Below, piece by piece: positions 20,760 through 31,984 of a stretch of DNA of 64,000 nt. Source of the stretch: Candidula unifasciata (lineage: Eukaryota; Mollusca; Gastropoda; Stylommatophora; Geomitridae); contig CAJHNH020008459.1 of NCBI GenBank assembly GCA_905116865.2, positions 169,501 through 233,500 on the forward strand, written 5' to 3'. A program made the translations under genes and the position numbers. Below the pieces are notes generated by a model. That model saw only the letters and a list, made by a program, of their open reading frames with translations. It ran no database searches and was not told the DNA's origin. The number at the start of each line of letters is the position of its first letter. Within the stretch, counting starts at the first letter, position 1.

Positions 20760-20960
20760 GAGTTAAGTCAAGAATTGACATCACAGCACTCGGGGTATTT
20801 CCACGCATGCTCCGTCCGAATCTTCAGCAACCAGCGCAGAGTTCTAATACTGATGGTACAGGTCACAATCTGGTTAAAGGTCCTTCTTGCCTTTCCTCTG
20901 AGTGTAGTGAGCCGGTCAGACCCCTCTGGTTACACCCAGATTTCGGATTTTGGTGTTTTA
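20760..20960 (-). repeat. 3' tail of the RNase H LINE
   Basis: Complement of the 41200-41345 tail: 'caagaattgacatcacagca', 'ccacgcatgctccgtcc', 'gagtgtagtgagccggtcag'. Other copies are at 50068 and 55080. Confidence 0.7.
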
Positions 20961-20965
20961 ATAAT

Positions 20966-21256
20966 ATCCTACCCAAAACAGGGGAAATCCACAGGTCACG
21001 GGACAGTCTAATAATTCAGGGGGTGGTAGATAGGCTGCATGCAGTCGTGGGACCTAGGCTGCATTCAGTCGTGGGACCTAGGCTGCATGCAGTCGTGGGA
21101 CCTAGGCTGCACTCTCTCGTGGGATGTAGGTGGGCTGGGGTTAGAGCCAGTTCTATATGTTTTGGTGTCGGTAAAAACATCAAAAATCGGGAAACTTTGT
21201 CTTACCACCCTCTAAAATGTTTGACTGTCCTGTGACGTCATCTGGGGTAGGATATA
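20966..21256. mobile_element. MITE with an internal 24-bp tandem repeat
   Basis: Outer ends TATCCTACCC and GGGTAGGATA are inverted. Inner blocks GGGACAGTCTAATAA / GACTGTCCTGTG and GGGTGGTA / TACCACCC also pair. Between them are four copies of 'ggctgcatgcagtcgtggga' with 'ccta' (21030-21125). Confidence 0.5.
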
Positions 21257-21284
21257 AAGCACCCGGATTATTTATGAGTTCAAA

Positions 21285-21400
21285 CTACTGGACGTAATTT
21301 TGCCTAGAGAAACCACACAACAGCCAGGGGCTGTTAGGGTTGGGTATGCAACGTCCTGTAAAGTATACGCAACTAACTTTATTCATCAGTTGATATGTTA
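21285..21400 (-). repeat. SINE family D fragment
   Basis: Minus-strand piece with 'tgcctagagaaaccacacaa', 'gcaacgtcctgtaaagtata'. It precedes about 300 bases (21400-21710) with no recognisable feature. Confidence 0.5.
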
Positions 21401-21717
21401 CTAACTCATGGTGCAGCAGAGCACTGACACAATTTACAATATGCTGCCTGAAGATCTTTTGAGCATGTTTGGGTATCTCCAAATTACTATTATACTTGCG
21501 AATGCTGTCATAAGATGCTTTCCATTTTTTTAATGACGTTGCCGTTGGTAAAAGTAATAAAAATCTATCACAAATAGAACTACGTCTATTTCATCTCTAT
21601 TTTCTATTCTTAAGTAGTTTTTGAACAGTCTGAATCAATAGGTATCAGTCGTGGGTTTTGGTTTTATATCCCGCATGTATATAAATTAACATAAATTACA
21701 GAGGGCATTGGTTTATC

Positions 21718-22042
21718 CATGACCGGCTCCAGCTGACGGGCCGTGCTGCTGACGTCACCGCGTCAGGCTGACGATGCGGTAACGCAGCGGTTCTCAAACA
21801 AGATATAAACTATTTTCGACAGTGGCAAGGAAAGACAACTTAAATTTTATCTTTAAGTATCTACATGCCTTCTTCATTATTTCACATTTTTAGCCGACTT
21901 TTCTTTATTACGCGGCAGCCCTGGCATACGCTCAGGACACCCCAGGCTGCCTCAGCACCCAGTTTGAGAAATGCTGCGTTAACGCATCGTTAGCCCGACC
22001 CGGTGACGTCAGCAGCACGGCCCGTCAGCTGGAGCCGGTCGT
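21718..22042. mobile_element. Left MITE copy
   Basis: Terminal inverted repeats of about 79 bp, the first 40 perfect, starting GACCGGCTCCAGCTGACGGG at 21721. Only about three substitutions separate it from the right copy, so the pair is recent or has been homogenised. No coding capacity. An 8-bp duplication would fit hAT, P or Merlin; the superfamily is unassigned. Confidence 0.88.
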
Positions 22043-22050
22043 GGACAAAT

Positions 22051-24107
22051 TGTCCGCAGTTGAGATCAAACCTGGCATTACGAAGCGTGTTCGCGTGAAA
22101 GGGTACATTAATCTTCACAACTGTGGAACCTGTGTGTTACATATATGCTCTCTACATGCAATAGAGCGATCTCAGGTTTGCCCGGTTGGCATTCCAATAT
22201 AAACCAATTACGTGGAATGGTGGAAGAGATGTGTCGTACCACAAACTTCTTAGATGTATGTGGTCTTCTTATCCAAAAACAACTGGCAGGGGGAACGGAA
22301 AGAAGAAGATTAAGATACATGAGTTAACAAATTAAAACTGTGTTCAGAGAGCTCAGTTTACCAACTATACCCACACAGGCTAGCATGATCGTTACGGGTG
22401 CCCCAGTTCTAATCTCCCTACATGTTGAACGGAATGTCTGAGCTTTGTCACGTTGTTTTGTCACCCATGAAGAGAAGCTAAATTTCTCAGGGATTATCAA
22501 ATTCTCAGGGGTTATCAAATTTTTGGAAGGCATCCTGTGTGGGAAAAACCAGCAAAGATAGCCAACCCAGCAAATGTTCTGAAATCTTTCAACATGAATA
22601 AGTCAAGGGAATAAATTCTGGGCGAGGATTTCTTCCTACTTGTTGCAATGTTGTAAAGTTTGCGGTGGGGTAGAATGTTAACAATATCGCCCAGTGAATT
22701 CTGTTACTACTGGCTAGTGAATACTGGGACCGGCTCAATCAATAGTAGGACAGACTAGATGAAGATTGGAACAGGTTAACTGGATGTTGACATTCGGTAA
22801 CTGAGTGCCGGAAGTGGCAAACTGAATGCTGGGAGTGGCAAACTAAATATTGGGCGGGACTAACTGAATACTGGGCGTGGCTAACTGAACATTGGGAGGG
22901 GCTAACTGAACATTGAGAGCGGCTAACTGAACATTGGGAGCGGCTAACTGAACTTTGGGAGTGGCTAACCCAACATTAGGAGCGGTTAAGTGAACATTGG
23001 GAGCGGCTAAGTGAACATTAGGAACGGCTAACTGAACATTGGGAGTGGCTAACTGAAAGTTGGGAGCGGCTAACTGAACGTTGGGTGTGGCTAACTGAAC
23101 GTTGGGAGCGGCTAACTGAACGTTGGGAGCGGCTAACTGAACGTTGGGGGCGGCTAACTGAACGTTGGGAGCGGCTAACTGAACGTTGGGTGTGTCTAAC
23201 TGAACGTTGGGTGTGGCTAACTGAACGTTGGGAGCGGCTAACTGAACACTTGAAGCGACTTACTGAATGTTGGGAGTGGCAAACTAAATATTGGACGTGA
23301 CTAATTGAATACTGGGCGTTGTTAACTAAATGCTGACCCTGGCAGACTCAGTGTTGGGTGCGGCTGACTGAACATTGGGAGCGGCTAACTGAACATTGGG
23401 AGTGACTAACTAAATACTGTGAGTGCTAACTCAGCGTTGGGAGTGGCAAAATGAATGCTGACACTGGCGGACTGAATGTTAAGGGTGGCTGACTGAATGT
23501 TGACGTGTTCAAACTGGCGGACTGGATGTTGACAGCGGCAACATGGGAGTGTATTATGTGCAATGACGTCGACTATGATAACACACAAGCATGTCGTAAG
23601 AGTCCACTAACTGTGGGCTTCTTCAAAGTCAGAGTGCATCTGCCTGAGAGGCAAGGAACCAATAGTCTGCATACGGGTAAGACAGTTCTGTAAAAAGGAT
23701 GCGCAAGCGGCATTCAGGTTCTGGAACAAGACTAAAGTCTAAAGGTGGACGAACAACTTGAAGTTTCCGCCGGAGAATCCAGACGGTAAACACTAAGAAG
23801 AAGAAACGGTCTAAAATTGGTATCGAGGTAAAGTCCTGGAAAGTAAAGGCATCAGGTGGTGGTTATCCATAACGACCATCTAATTCCGATTAGTCAGTAA
23901 AAAATATATGTCTTGCACAATATGTTATTTGCGTATCCTTTACAGGACGTTGCAGAACCAGCTTTAGCATTATTTGACTTTTATGGTTTCTCTAGGCAAA
24001 CAACATTTTTTGACTGTTGTGGTTTTTCTAGGCAAATTTTACGTTCAATAGTTTGTCATTGCTTTTGAACAGTCAGCTCTTGGTACCATTGTCGAAACCA
24101 ACGCAAA
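22051..24107. repeat. Tandem unit 1 (SINE D end, 21-bp minisatellite, SINE A)
   Basis: Order: SINE D right half (tgtccgcagttgagatc), a unique stretch 22100-22440, 'gctttgtcacgttgttttgt', a 21-bp minisatellite (about 22780-23480, 'ggagcggctaactgaacatt'), SINE A (23560-23815), then SINE D left part (23930-24107). Landmarks recur in unit 2 at offsets of 1750-1753 bases. Confidence 0.8.
22780..23480. repeat. 21-bp minisatellite, first array
   Basis: Over 25 copies of 'gttgggagcggctaactgaa' (period 21) with point variation. The period is seven codons, so it creates a repetitive open frame (LTERWER) that is not a gene. Confidence 0.9.
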
Positions 24108-25827
24108 ACAAATTGTCCGCAGCTGGGATCAAACCCAGCAACCCAGCATTACAAAGCGCGTTCGCATGAAAAGGTTATATTAACCCCTACTGGAGCTTTG
24201 TCACGTTGTTTTGTCACCCATGAAGAGAAGCTAAATTTCTCAGGGATTATCAATTTCTCAGGGATTATCACACTTTCAGAGGTTATCACATTTTCGGCAA
24301 GCATCCCGGATGGGAAAAACCGGCAACGATAGCCAACCAAACAAATGTTCCGAAAATTGTTAACATAAATAAGTGAAGGGAATAAATTCTGAGCGAGGAT
24401 TCCTTCATACTTGTTGCAATGTTATAAAGTTTGCGGTGGGGTAGAATGTTAACAATATTACCCAGTGAATTATGTTACTACTGGCTCTTGAATACTGGGA
24501 CCGGCTCAATCAATAGTAGGACAGATTAGATGAGTACTGGAACAGATTAACTGGATGTTGACACACGGTGACTGAATGCCGGGAGTGGCAAAACTGGATA
24601 TTGGGCGTGAATAACTGAATACTGGGCGTGGCTAACTGAATGTTGACACTGGCGGGCTGAATGTTGGGAGCGGCTAACTGAACACTAGGAGCGGCTAACT
24701 GAACATTGGGAGTGGCTAACTGAACATTGGGAGCGGCTAACTGAACATTGGGAGCGGCTAACTGAACATTGGGAGTGCCTAACTGAAAACTGGAAGCGGC
24801 TAACTGAACGTTAGGAGTGGCAAACTTTACATTGGGAGCGGCTAACTGAACACTGGGAGCGACTTACTGAATGTTAGGAGTAGCAAACTGAACATTGGGA
24901 GTGCCTAACTGAAAACTGGAAGCGGCTAACTGAACATTGGGAGTGGCTAAGTGAACATTGGGAGCGGCTAACTGAACGTTGGGAGCGGCTAACTGAACCC
25001 TGGGAGCGACTTACTGAATGTTAGGAGTAGCAAACTGAATATTGGGAGTGACTAACTGAATACTGTGAGTAGCTAACTCAGCGTTGTGAGTGGCAAAATG
25101 AATGCTGACACTGGCGGACTGAATATTAGGAGTGGATGGTTAAACGCTGTGAGTAGCTAAATGAATATTGGGAGTGACTAACTAAATACTGTGAGTGGCT
25201 AACTCAGCGTTGTGAGTGGCAAAATGAATGCTGACACTGGCGGACTGAATGTTGACGTGGTAAAACTGGCGGGCTGGATGTTGGCAGCGGCAACATGGGA
25301 GTCTATTATGTGCAATGACGTCGACTATGATAAAACAAAAGCATGTCGTAAGAGTCCACTGTGGGCTTCTTCGAAGTCAAAGTGCATCTGCCTGAGAGGC
25401 AAGGAACCAATAGTCTGCATACGAGTAAGCCAGTTCTGTAAAAAGGATGCGGAAGCGGCATTCAGGTTCTGGAACAAGACTAAGGTCTAGAGGTGGACGA
25501 ACAACTTGAACTTTCCGCCGGAGATTACAGACGGTGAACGCAAAGAAGAAGAAACTGTCTAAAATGGGTATCGAGGTAAAGTCCTGGAAAGTAAAGGCAG
25601 CAGGTGGTGGCTATCCATAACGTCCACCTAATTCCGATTAGTCAGTTAAAAAAATATATGTCTTGCACAATATGTTATTTGCGTATCCTTTACAGGACGT
25701 TGCAGAACCAGCTTTAGCATTATTAGACTTTTATGGTTTCTCTAGGCAAATTTCACGTTCAATAGTTTGCCATTGCCCCTGAACTATCAGCTATCGGTGC
25801 CAATGTCGAAACCAACGCAAGACAAAT
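24108..25827. repeat. Tandem unit 2
   Basis: Starts with the uninterrupted SINE D junction 'acaaattgtccgcagctggg' at 24109, which is the empty-site version of the MITE target. It then repeats the order of unit 1: 'gctttgtcacgttg', 21-bp array (24540-25250), SINE A (25312-25560), SINE D left half (25681-25827) ending at the right MITE. Divergence from unit 1 is visible throughout the array. Confidence 0.8.
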
Positions 25828-26152
25828 CATGACCGGCTCCAGCTGACGGGCCGTGCTGCTGACGTCACCGCGTCAGGCTAACGATGCGGTAACGCAGCGG
25901 TTCTAAAACAAGATATAAACTATTTTCGACAGTGGCAAGGAAAGACAACTTAAATTTTATCTTTAAGTATCTACATGCCTTCTTCATTATTTCACATTTT
26001 TAGCCGACTTTTCTTTATTACGCGGCAGCCCTGGCATACGCTCAGGACACCCTAGGCTGCCTCAGCACCCAGTTTGAGAAATGCTGCGTTAACGCATCGT
26101 TAGCCCGACCCGGTGACGTCAGCAGCACGGCCCGTCAGCTGGAGCCGGTCGT
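25828..26152. mobile_element. Right MITE copy
   Basis: Same length and TIRs as the left copy. Its left flank AGACAAAT belongs to SINE D, and its right flank GGTTTATC matches the left flank of the other copy. Confidence 0.88.
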
Positions 26153-26335
26153 GGTTTATCGAAGCCACGATCCGTTTAGGAAGACAACAACAAACACAAT
26201 AAGAGATTGCGCGAATCTCCATTCGTTCCTACCTGGACATCAGAACAAAGACAAACTGAAATAAAGATGTTTGTTAACTGCAGGCCTACACAGCTTTTAG
26301 TAAATCTGCATGTTTCTCACGGAGGAACCATATAG

Positions 26336-26637
26336 AAAATGTAAGCACGTCTTTTTTAGAACTGGCAGGAAGCTAGCTGATCGTTTCCGGGAACACCTCT
26401 CCGATATTGACAAGAGGACACTTAAACCAATCCACTGCCTTCTCTAAATAGAGAAGGCCGTGAATCCCTCTCCATTTTAATAGCTCTGACCACAGAGGTA
26501 AAGATGATATATCTGTCACAGCATTAAAATCTTGCTCTGGCGATCATACTACGTGCCTCGCTTTGGAAAATCGCCTCATCCACAGCTTAGGCGTTCTTAG
26601 TCCAGTTGGTATCAATATCCAACATACCTTTTTCTAA
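26336..26637 (+). pseudogene. GIY-YIG endonuclease remnant of a Penelope-like element
   Basis: The plus-strand reading RTGRKLADRFREHLSDIDKR is followed after a frameshift near 26460 by DDISVTALKSCSGDHTTCLA, then LENRLIHSLGVL, PVGINIQ and a stop at 26635-26637. The GRKLADRFREHL block and the Glu of LALENR fit the GIY-YIG nuclease of Penelope-like retroelements. The YIG tyrosine region is degraded. 26160-26335 is unassigned. Confidence 0.65.
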
Positions 26638-26734
26638 ATAGTTTTACACTTATCACATTTTAAATGGTAATTATTTTCTTTTCTTTTAATTTATTTCATA
26701 TTATAACTTTATTCTATTTCTTATCAGTATCATT

Positions 26735-26900
26735 TATGTATCTCCCCTCGAAGTCGGAGTACATCTGCCCGTGAGGCAGGGAACGGCAAAAGCCAATAAA
26801 ACGGTTGTACACGCAAAACTCGGGTCCAGGTAAAACAAAATTCAAACGGACGAATAACCCGACCTTCCGCCGGAATTCACAGCCGGTGAACGAAGAAGAT
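26735..26900 (+). repeat. SINE family A 3' part
   Basis: Starts at 'cctcgaagtcggagtacatc' and ends at 'cacagccggtgaacgaagaa'. It is interrupted only by drift. 26900-27085 is AT-rich with nothing recognisable. Confidence 0.7.
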
Positions 26901-27318
26901 TTATGTATCATTTACATTTGTATTTCTTGTATTCCTAGTATTATATCACATATTAACAATACTACTGTTTATTATTATAATTTTTTTTGTGATTATATTT
27001 TTTACCCATCGTTTTTTTATTTTATTTCATTTATTCCACATCAATTTTTTTAAACGTTGCTCACGTCACCCCTTAGAAATCTACATACAGTAGAACCTCG
27101 CTTAAAGAGCACCTCTCATAAAGAGTAATTCGCATAACGAGCAAAACAAATTGTAAAAGAATGACTCGCTTAACGAGCGACGTTTCGCATAACGAGTGGC
27201 GAGGAGAGGGGAAGTCCCGGATTGTGCGCATATTACATGTGTTTAGCACTCTTTCCATTAGCATCGAAGTGTCGCTTGTGATCACACATTTTCTCAAACT
27301 TGTGTTATATTGTGATAT

Positions 27319-27651
27319 ATGTACATGAATCCCCCAGGCCTACAAGATGACCTCCCTGAAGAATTTAAGTTCATCAATGTCCAGTTTCTGCCTCCCGACA
27401 CCACTCCGTTACTCCAGCCCACGGACCAGCAAGTTATTTCTAACTTTAAGAAGCTCTACACTAAAGCACTCTTAGAGCGTTGTTTTCAAGTGACTGAAGG
27501 GACCAATCTCACTCTCAAAGAGTTTTGGAAAAATCACTTCCACATCGTTGTCTGCCTCAAGATGATCGACAAGGCGGGGGAAGGGGTTACCAAGAGAACC
27601 CTAACTTTTGCTTGGAAGAAGCTTTGTCCGGAGAGCGTTGTCGATTTGTGA
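27319..27651 (+). pseudogene. Tigger transposase, C-terminal catalytic fragment
   Basis: The open frame encodes PGLQDDLPEEFKFINVQFLP, then DTTPLLQPTDQQVISNFKKL and EFWKNHFHIVVCLKMI. The LPP(D/N)TT(P/S)LLQP(T/M)DQ block is diagnostic of pogo/Tigger DDE transposases, with the final acid near DQ. The DNA-binding N-terminus and the first Asp are absent. Further sense-like text to 27840 (with stops) continues the Tigger C-terminus. Confidence 0.82.
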
Positions 27652-28021
27652 CTTTGAGGAGATGGAGACAGTACCTGTGGAACCTGTAGTCAACGATATT
27701 GTGTCTTTGGCCACTATCGTGGGATTGTAGGTGGATAACAATGATATCAAAGAGCTTGTGGAAGAGCACAGCCAAGAGCTGACCAACGAAGAGCTTATGG
27801 AGTTGCATTGTGTTTCACAGCAAGAGATTTTAGAGTAAAGTTTGTCGGAGGAGGAGGAGGTAACAGGAAAGCAACAATCTTCTGGCGAAAAAGAGAAATA
27901 GTGAAAGCATGGGAAACTGTTGCATCTTACATTTAGAAGCATCACCTTAATAAGGAAGTGGCTATGCGCGCTAAAATTTATTTAATGATAATGCTGTGTC
28001 ACATGTTTGTCAAATTTTGAA

Positions 28022-29185
28022 GCGTCATTCATTCATTGATTCAGTAGCATGTCCCTCGCGGAACCTCGCTGTCATAACAACCCTCCGGAAAACCTTCCTA
28101 TCCTGAGCAAGATGTCCTGCGTCTGATACACCCATCTGGAGATCATCTGCCACATCCTGCACCCATCTTCTCCTTGGCCTTCCTCTTCCTCTCTTCCCAG
28201 GCATATACCCCTCCATTATTGTTCTCTCTAGACTTCCATGACGTTTCAAGTGACCAAAATATTTCAATTTTCTTTGTTTTATTGTCTTTACTAGCCAACC
28301 CTCTTCAATATTCAGCTCTTGAAGTATGGATGCATTTGTTCTTTTCTTTACCCAAGATATTCTTAGAACCTGTCTGTAACATTTATATTCAAATGCATTT
28401 ATGCGCTGTTCCGCTTGTTTAGTAAGTGTCCAGGTCTCACAGGCGTATGTTGCAATGGGAAAGATGCATGCTTTTAAGAATCTGACCTTTGTAATTCTAT
28501 CTGTACAATTCCATAATTTATTCAGTTGTTTTAGTCTTTGAAGAGCAATTGATAGTCGCCGTTTAATTTCTTTCATTGTGTCACCATTGTTGGTAACCAG
28601 TGACCCAAGATATTCGAAATTTTCCACCACTTCCAATCTTTCCTCATTAACATATATTTCCTTCTCCATGGCAGTTTTGTTTGTATGCATTATCTTTGTT
28701 TTTGCTATGTTAAGAAATAAGTTATGATTTTCACTATTTCTTTGGAGTGAGGTTAATAAGTTTTCAAAACCATTTTGTGATGTTGATAGTAATACTGTAT
28801 CATCAGCATAACGAATTTCTGGTATTTCATGACCACCGATGTTTAGGGCATCATATTGTTCCTTGTTTATATCATCTCTTACATTTCTCATTATATTTTC
28901 GGCGTACATGTTGAACAAATACGGTGACAGCACACATCCCTGACGGACTCCTTGCTTGATGCCAAACCAGTCTGATGTCTCTCCATCTATTCTGATTGCT
29001 GCTTGTTGGTCTTGATAGAGCATTTTAATGAGCTGCACTATATGTGATGGAAAGCCCATATTCCTCATGATTTCCCAAAGCTTCTGATGTTGTACACAGT
29101 CAAATGCTTTTGAATAATCCACAAAAGCGTCAGCAAAAACAAATGTCTCTGAACATCTTTCTAGTAAAAAAAAAAAAAAAAAAAT
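28022..29185 (-). pseudogene. 5'-truncated LINE, RT domain to C-terminus
   Basis: The minus-strand open frame 28025-29122 gives 365 codons: DYSKAFDCVQHQKLWEIM, IKQGVRQGCVLSPYLFNMYA, RYADDTVLLS (the F/YADD catalytic box), VENFEYLGSLVTNNGD, KYFGHLKRHGSLERTIMEG, RGRGRPRRRW, LAQDRKVFRR. It ends in a (TCAT/TGAA) tail and has a T-run (on the minus strand) at its upper edge. No stop interrupts the RT part, so it is the youngest LINE in the window. It lacks the endonuclease and RT fingers. Confidence 0.88.
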
Positions 29186-29509
29186 TAGCTATGTATTTAA
29201 TACATATTTAATTAGCTATTTCGACTTTTTGTTGTTTGTTTCCTGCAAATCAAATTCGCATTCCATGTGGGTTCGTTCCGCGTTTGAAGAAAAGATGACG
29301 ATGATTCACTCTCCTTAACAATTTGTATATAATTTTCTTTGAATAAACGTTATATATAGAATTTTGTAAGTATTTGTTTTCGACGTGGAGCGCGTTATCG
29401 TATTTTACTTTAATTTATATGAGAAAAATTGTTTCGCATAACGAGTTTTCGCTTAACAAGTATGATTCTGGAACGAATTATGCTCGTTAAGCGAGGTTCC
29501 ACTGTACTA

Positions 29510-29855
29510 TCGTCTCCTCGTTGTTACGTTTGTATAGTTCACTTATGTTTGAAGATGCCTGCCCGGTCGAAACGTTACGTTGTGTTGTTTTGTTCACGTT
29601 TTTCTGCTTCCCCCATTTTGTTGAGCTTTTGAGTCAAATTTCTCTGGAATTCCTTGTTTAGAAAAGGCATGGAAAGCCCATATACGTCACACACACAAAA
29701 ACGCCAACTCATTATCTTAAGCCAGATTAATTTCAAAGACGCCAAATATGGGGAATCTGGCGTCAAATGCGCCAGTATGGCAATCCTGATTTGGTTTCCT
29801 GCAAAGGGGGATAAATTAGAAAATATTTGTGAATAAGGAACCAAACAAGGGGTAA
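29510..29855. other. Unassigned stretch between Tigger and hAT
   Basis: Contains 'gatgcctgcccggtcgaaac', a motif often seen trailing retroelements, and the pair 'acgccaactcatta' / 'ctggcgtcaaatgcgccagt', which resembles 20205-20290. No coding feature can be supported. Confidence 0.3.
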
Positions 29856-29858
29856 GGG

Positions 29859-30436
29859 CAGGGATGCCAATGCTGGGTTTTTTCCCCAAGATCTTGGTTT
29901 TTTAGTTGCTGTCTTGTTTTCTTGGTTTTTATTTTGAAAATTATTGAAAATCTTGGTTTTCAGTCTTAATGATGAAAAAAACTACAATTAATAAATATTC
30001 TAACAAGAATAATGTGTGTACACATATCTATAATAGTTTTACCCGCAAATTATATTTTGGAATGTCCTACAAACACTTAAACTCAGTGTAATTATTGTAA
30101 CAGAATACAAAGGTTAACTCCAGGGCTATTCAGGAAAAATTTAGCAGACCACCAAAGGACCAGATTTACGATCCCCAAGTAGTGTCCCTTAAGTAACAGA
30201 TACTAGGGGCGGAGAAGCAAAATAGATGAAGCCTGGGACTTTTGATCGTAAACTTTACAGAAGAAAGAAGGGACCTGACATTTAATTATTGAAGAAAGTT
30301 TGGGAGGCTTTTCCTCTCTTCTAGTGGTTATTGACCTGACATTGTAGCGTCTCATTGGTTGAATTGAAAGAAAGCAGATTAGCAGAAACCAACTAAGGAC
30401 TACTAGGGTTAAGTACCTTTAGTTAGGTTTTCACTA

Positions 30437-30468
<32 letters not shown>

Positions 30469-31118
30469 GTTGTGGTTTGTTGAACTGTGCTATCAAAATT
30501 TACTCTGGTTATAACCTTGTTGAATTCAAAATGAGTGAACAGATTACACCATCGTAGAAAAGAAAATGGTATGCTCAGTGTTTCAAAGAGGAATGGCAGT
30601 ATTGGTACCAGTTGAGAAGCATAAAAGGTGGCCTAAAATGTAAAATATGACATTTTATCCGCTTTTATGACCAATCTCAGTATTTTGCCTCACTCGTCAG
30701 CAACGGTTGAACGCATATTTTCTCTGATGATCTGTGTCAAAACTAAACAAACTAATTCTCTGAAAGCAGACACTGTAAAATATCGAATTCTTGCAAGGCA
30801 AGCAATCACAAGAGGAAATAGCGACTGCACGACATGGACACCTAATAAAGAATTGCTAAAAGAATTGCAAAGTGGCGCAGTTAGTCAAAGATATTTAAAC
30901 AGAATAAAAAAAAACAGAAAGAGACGGTGACAATTAAAATTGGTGAAGAAGGAGAGATGTTAGAGTAACAGTTTAATAAAGGTGGGTATATGTTCAGTTT
31001 CATAACTATAAAATACTTTTTGCACAGTGCTGGGTTTTTTTATTTTATTTTTTGTTCATATCTTGGGTTTTCGTCAGCCCCATCTGGGTTTTTGACAAAA
31101 ATCTCATTGGCAGCCCTG
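29859..31118 (+). mobile_element. hAT element with perfect 8-bp duplication GGTAAGGG
   Basis: Ends CAGGGATGCCAATG and, inverted, CAGGGCTGCCAATG. The flanks are GGTAAGGG on both sides (29851-29858 and 31119-31126). Both sub-termini hold 'tcttggttttt'-like repeats. It is internally deleted: only the C-terminal transposase piece (30667-30930) remains, and a T-run of about 35 bases sits at 30429-30463. Confidence 0.9.
30667..30930 (+). pseudogene. hAT transposase dimerisation-domain fragment
   Basis: 87 codons: LPHSSATVERIFSLMICVKT then KQTNSLKADTVKYRILARQA. The PHSSA(T/A)VERIFS motif is the hallmark of the hATC dimerisation domain. The catalytic core is missing. Confidence 0.85.
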
Positions 31119-31139
31119 GGTAAGGGGGCTGTCCTCTAA

Positions 31140-31330
31140 CAATCATTGGCACCTTTCCGTCTTTCCAGACGATAGTGTTATATTGCGCTATGAGATGACA
31201 TGGACTCACAGCCCATGGCGATGGCGAGTATGACTAGCAAGACCCGCCCGTGTTAAGAAAAGTCTTCCACAATGATAGCATGGGATTTCAGGACCATTGT
31301 TAAGCTTTTCACATTAGGTAAAGGATGATA
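31140..31330 (+). repeat. Diffuse repeat shared with 6400-6530
   Basis: Common blocks include 'cagcccatggcgatggcgag', 'aagacccgcccgtgttaaga' and 'ttcaggaccattgtta'. Function and class unknown. Confidence 0.4.
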
Positions 31331-31339
31331 TTATTCCTT

Positions 31340-31555
31340 ACTTACGTCCTTTTCAGGACGTAATTTTTTCTTATTTGAAGCCCCACTCTGGCTTTTGCCA
31401 GGGGCCGCAATATAGGCAGGCCATCAATATGGCCAATTGTCTGAACGCGGTTTCTGGGACCTCTCCACGGTGATCCTCATCCGCATGGTGGCACTTTGTG
31501 TCATCGGGTGTTTATCGCTTGTGTGATGTCCTAGTGGGGTAGAAAGTCAGTCAGT
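31340..31555 (+). repeat. SINE family F copy
   Basis: Begins 'gtccttttcaggacg' (palindromic), then 'gaagccccactctggctttt', 'caattgtctgaacgcggttt', 'tgtgatgtcctagtggggta'. Other copies are at 32220, 38805 and 49795. 31560-31975 is unassigned AT-rich DNA. Confidence 0.7.
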
Positions 31556-31984
31556 CAGGTAAAGGATATATACTATCTAAGGGGGTGCTTCGCATTGCTC
31601 CATGCATTATCCGTAAGGCCATATTTTGAACCTCGTATAAGTCTTACAAGTTCCTTTTCGCTGCTTCAGCCATCCATGAGATTGAAGTGTCGTCTGTTCA
31701 AGACTTACCTTCTCAAGTGTAGACTAGCCTTCATTTTTTATTTATTTTTTGGGTTACTGGTTACACAGTACTATTTTCCATCCAGATATTGTTTTTATTA
31801 CAGCGAGTCTTTGCGTACGTTCTGATTCGATTTTCCTCTTTTCAGTTTGCCTTCCAGGTAGGTCTGGTGTCTAGTGAAACTGCACCCCAAAAAAGTTGGT
31901 AAATCTATGATAATGGTTGATTTTGTTAGCACTAAGAATATTATATCTTTGTGTAGATGAGAGAAAGTATACTGTTCCACTAGA

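Larger units (their letters stand above)
21710..26160. mobile_element. MITE-bracketed 4.4-kb composite with exchanged target duplications
   Basis: Two nearly identical 325-bp MITEs (21718-22042, 25828-26152) enclose a tandem dimer of roughly 1.75-kb units. The outer flanks share GGTTTATC (21710-21717 and 26153-26160). The inner flanks share the different octamer (G/A)GACAAAT (22043-22050 and 25820-25827). Closing the interior into a circle would rejoin one interrupted SINE D copy. See the finding for interpretation. Confidence 0.85.
27088..29504 (+). mobile_element. Tigger/pogo-type transposon with a nested LINE
   Basis: Ends CAGTAGAACCTCGCTTAA (27088) and, inverted, CAGTGGAACCTCGCTTAACG (29504), flanked by TA on both sides, the Tc1/mariner target. 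The sub-terminal arms repeat the 'cgcataacgagc' motif. It carries a DDE fragment at 27319-27651 and has been interrupted by a LINE at about 28022-29185. Confidence 0.85.

Noticed and set aside
22780..23300. LTERWER repeat protein
   Set aside because: 21-bp minisatellite inside the composite; no start context or conserved sequence outside the repeat.
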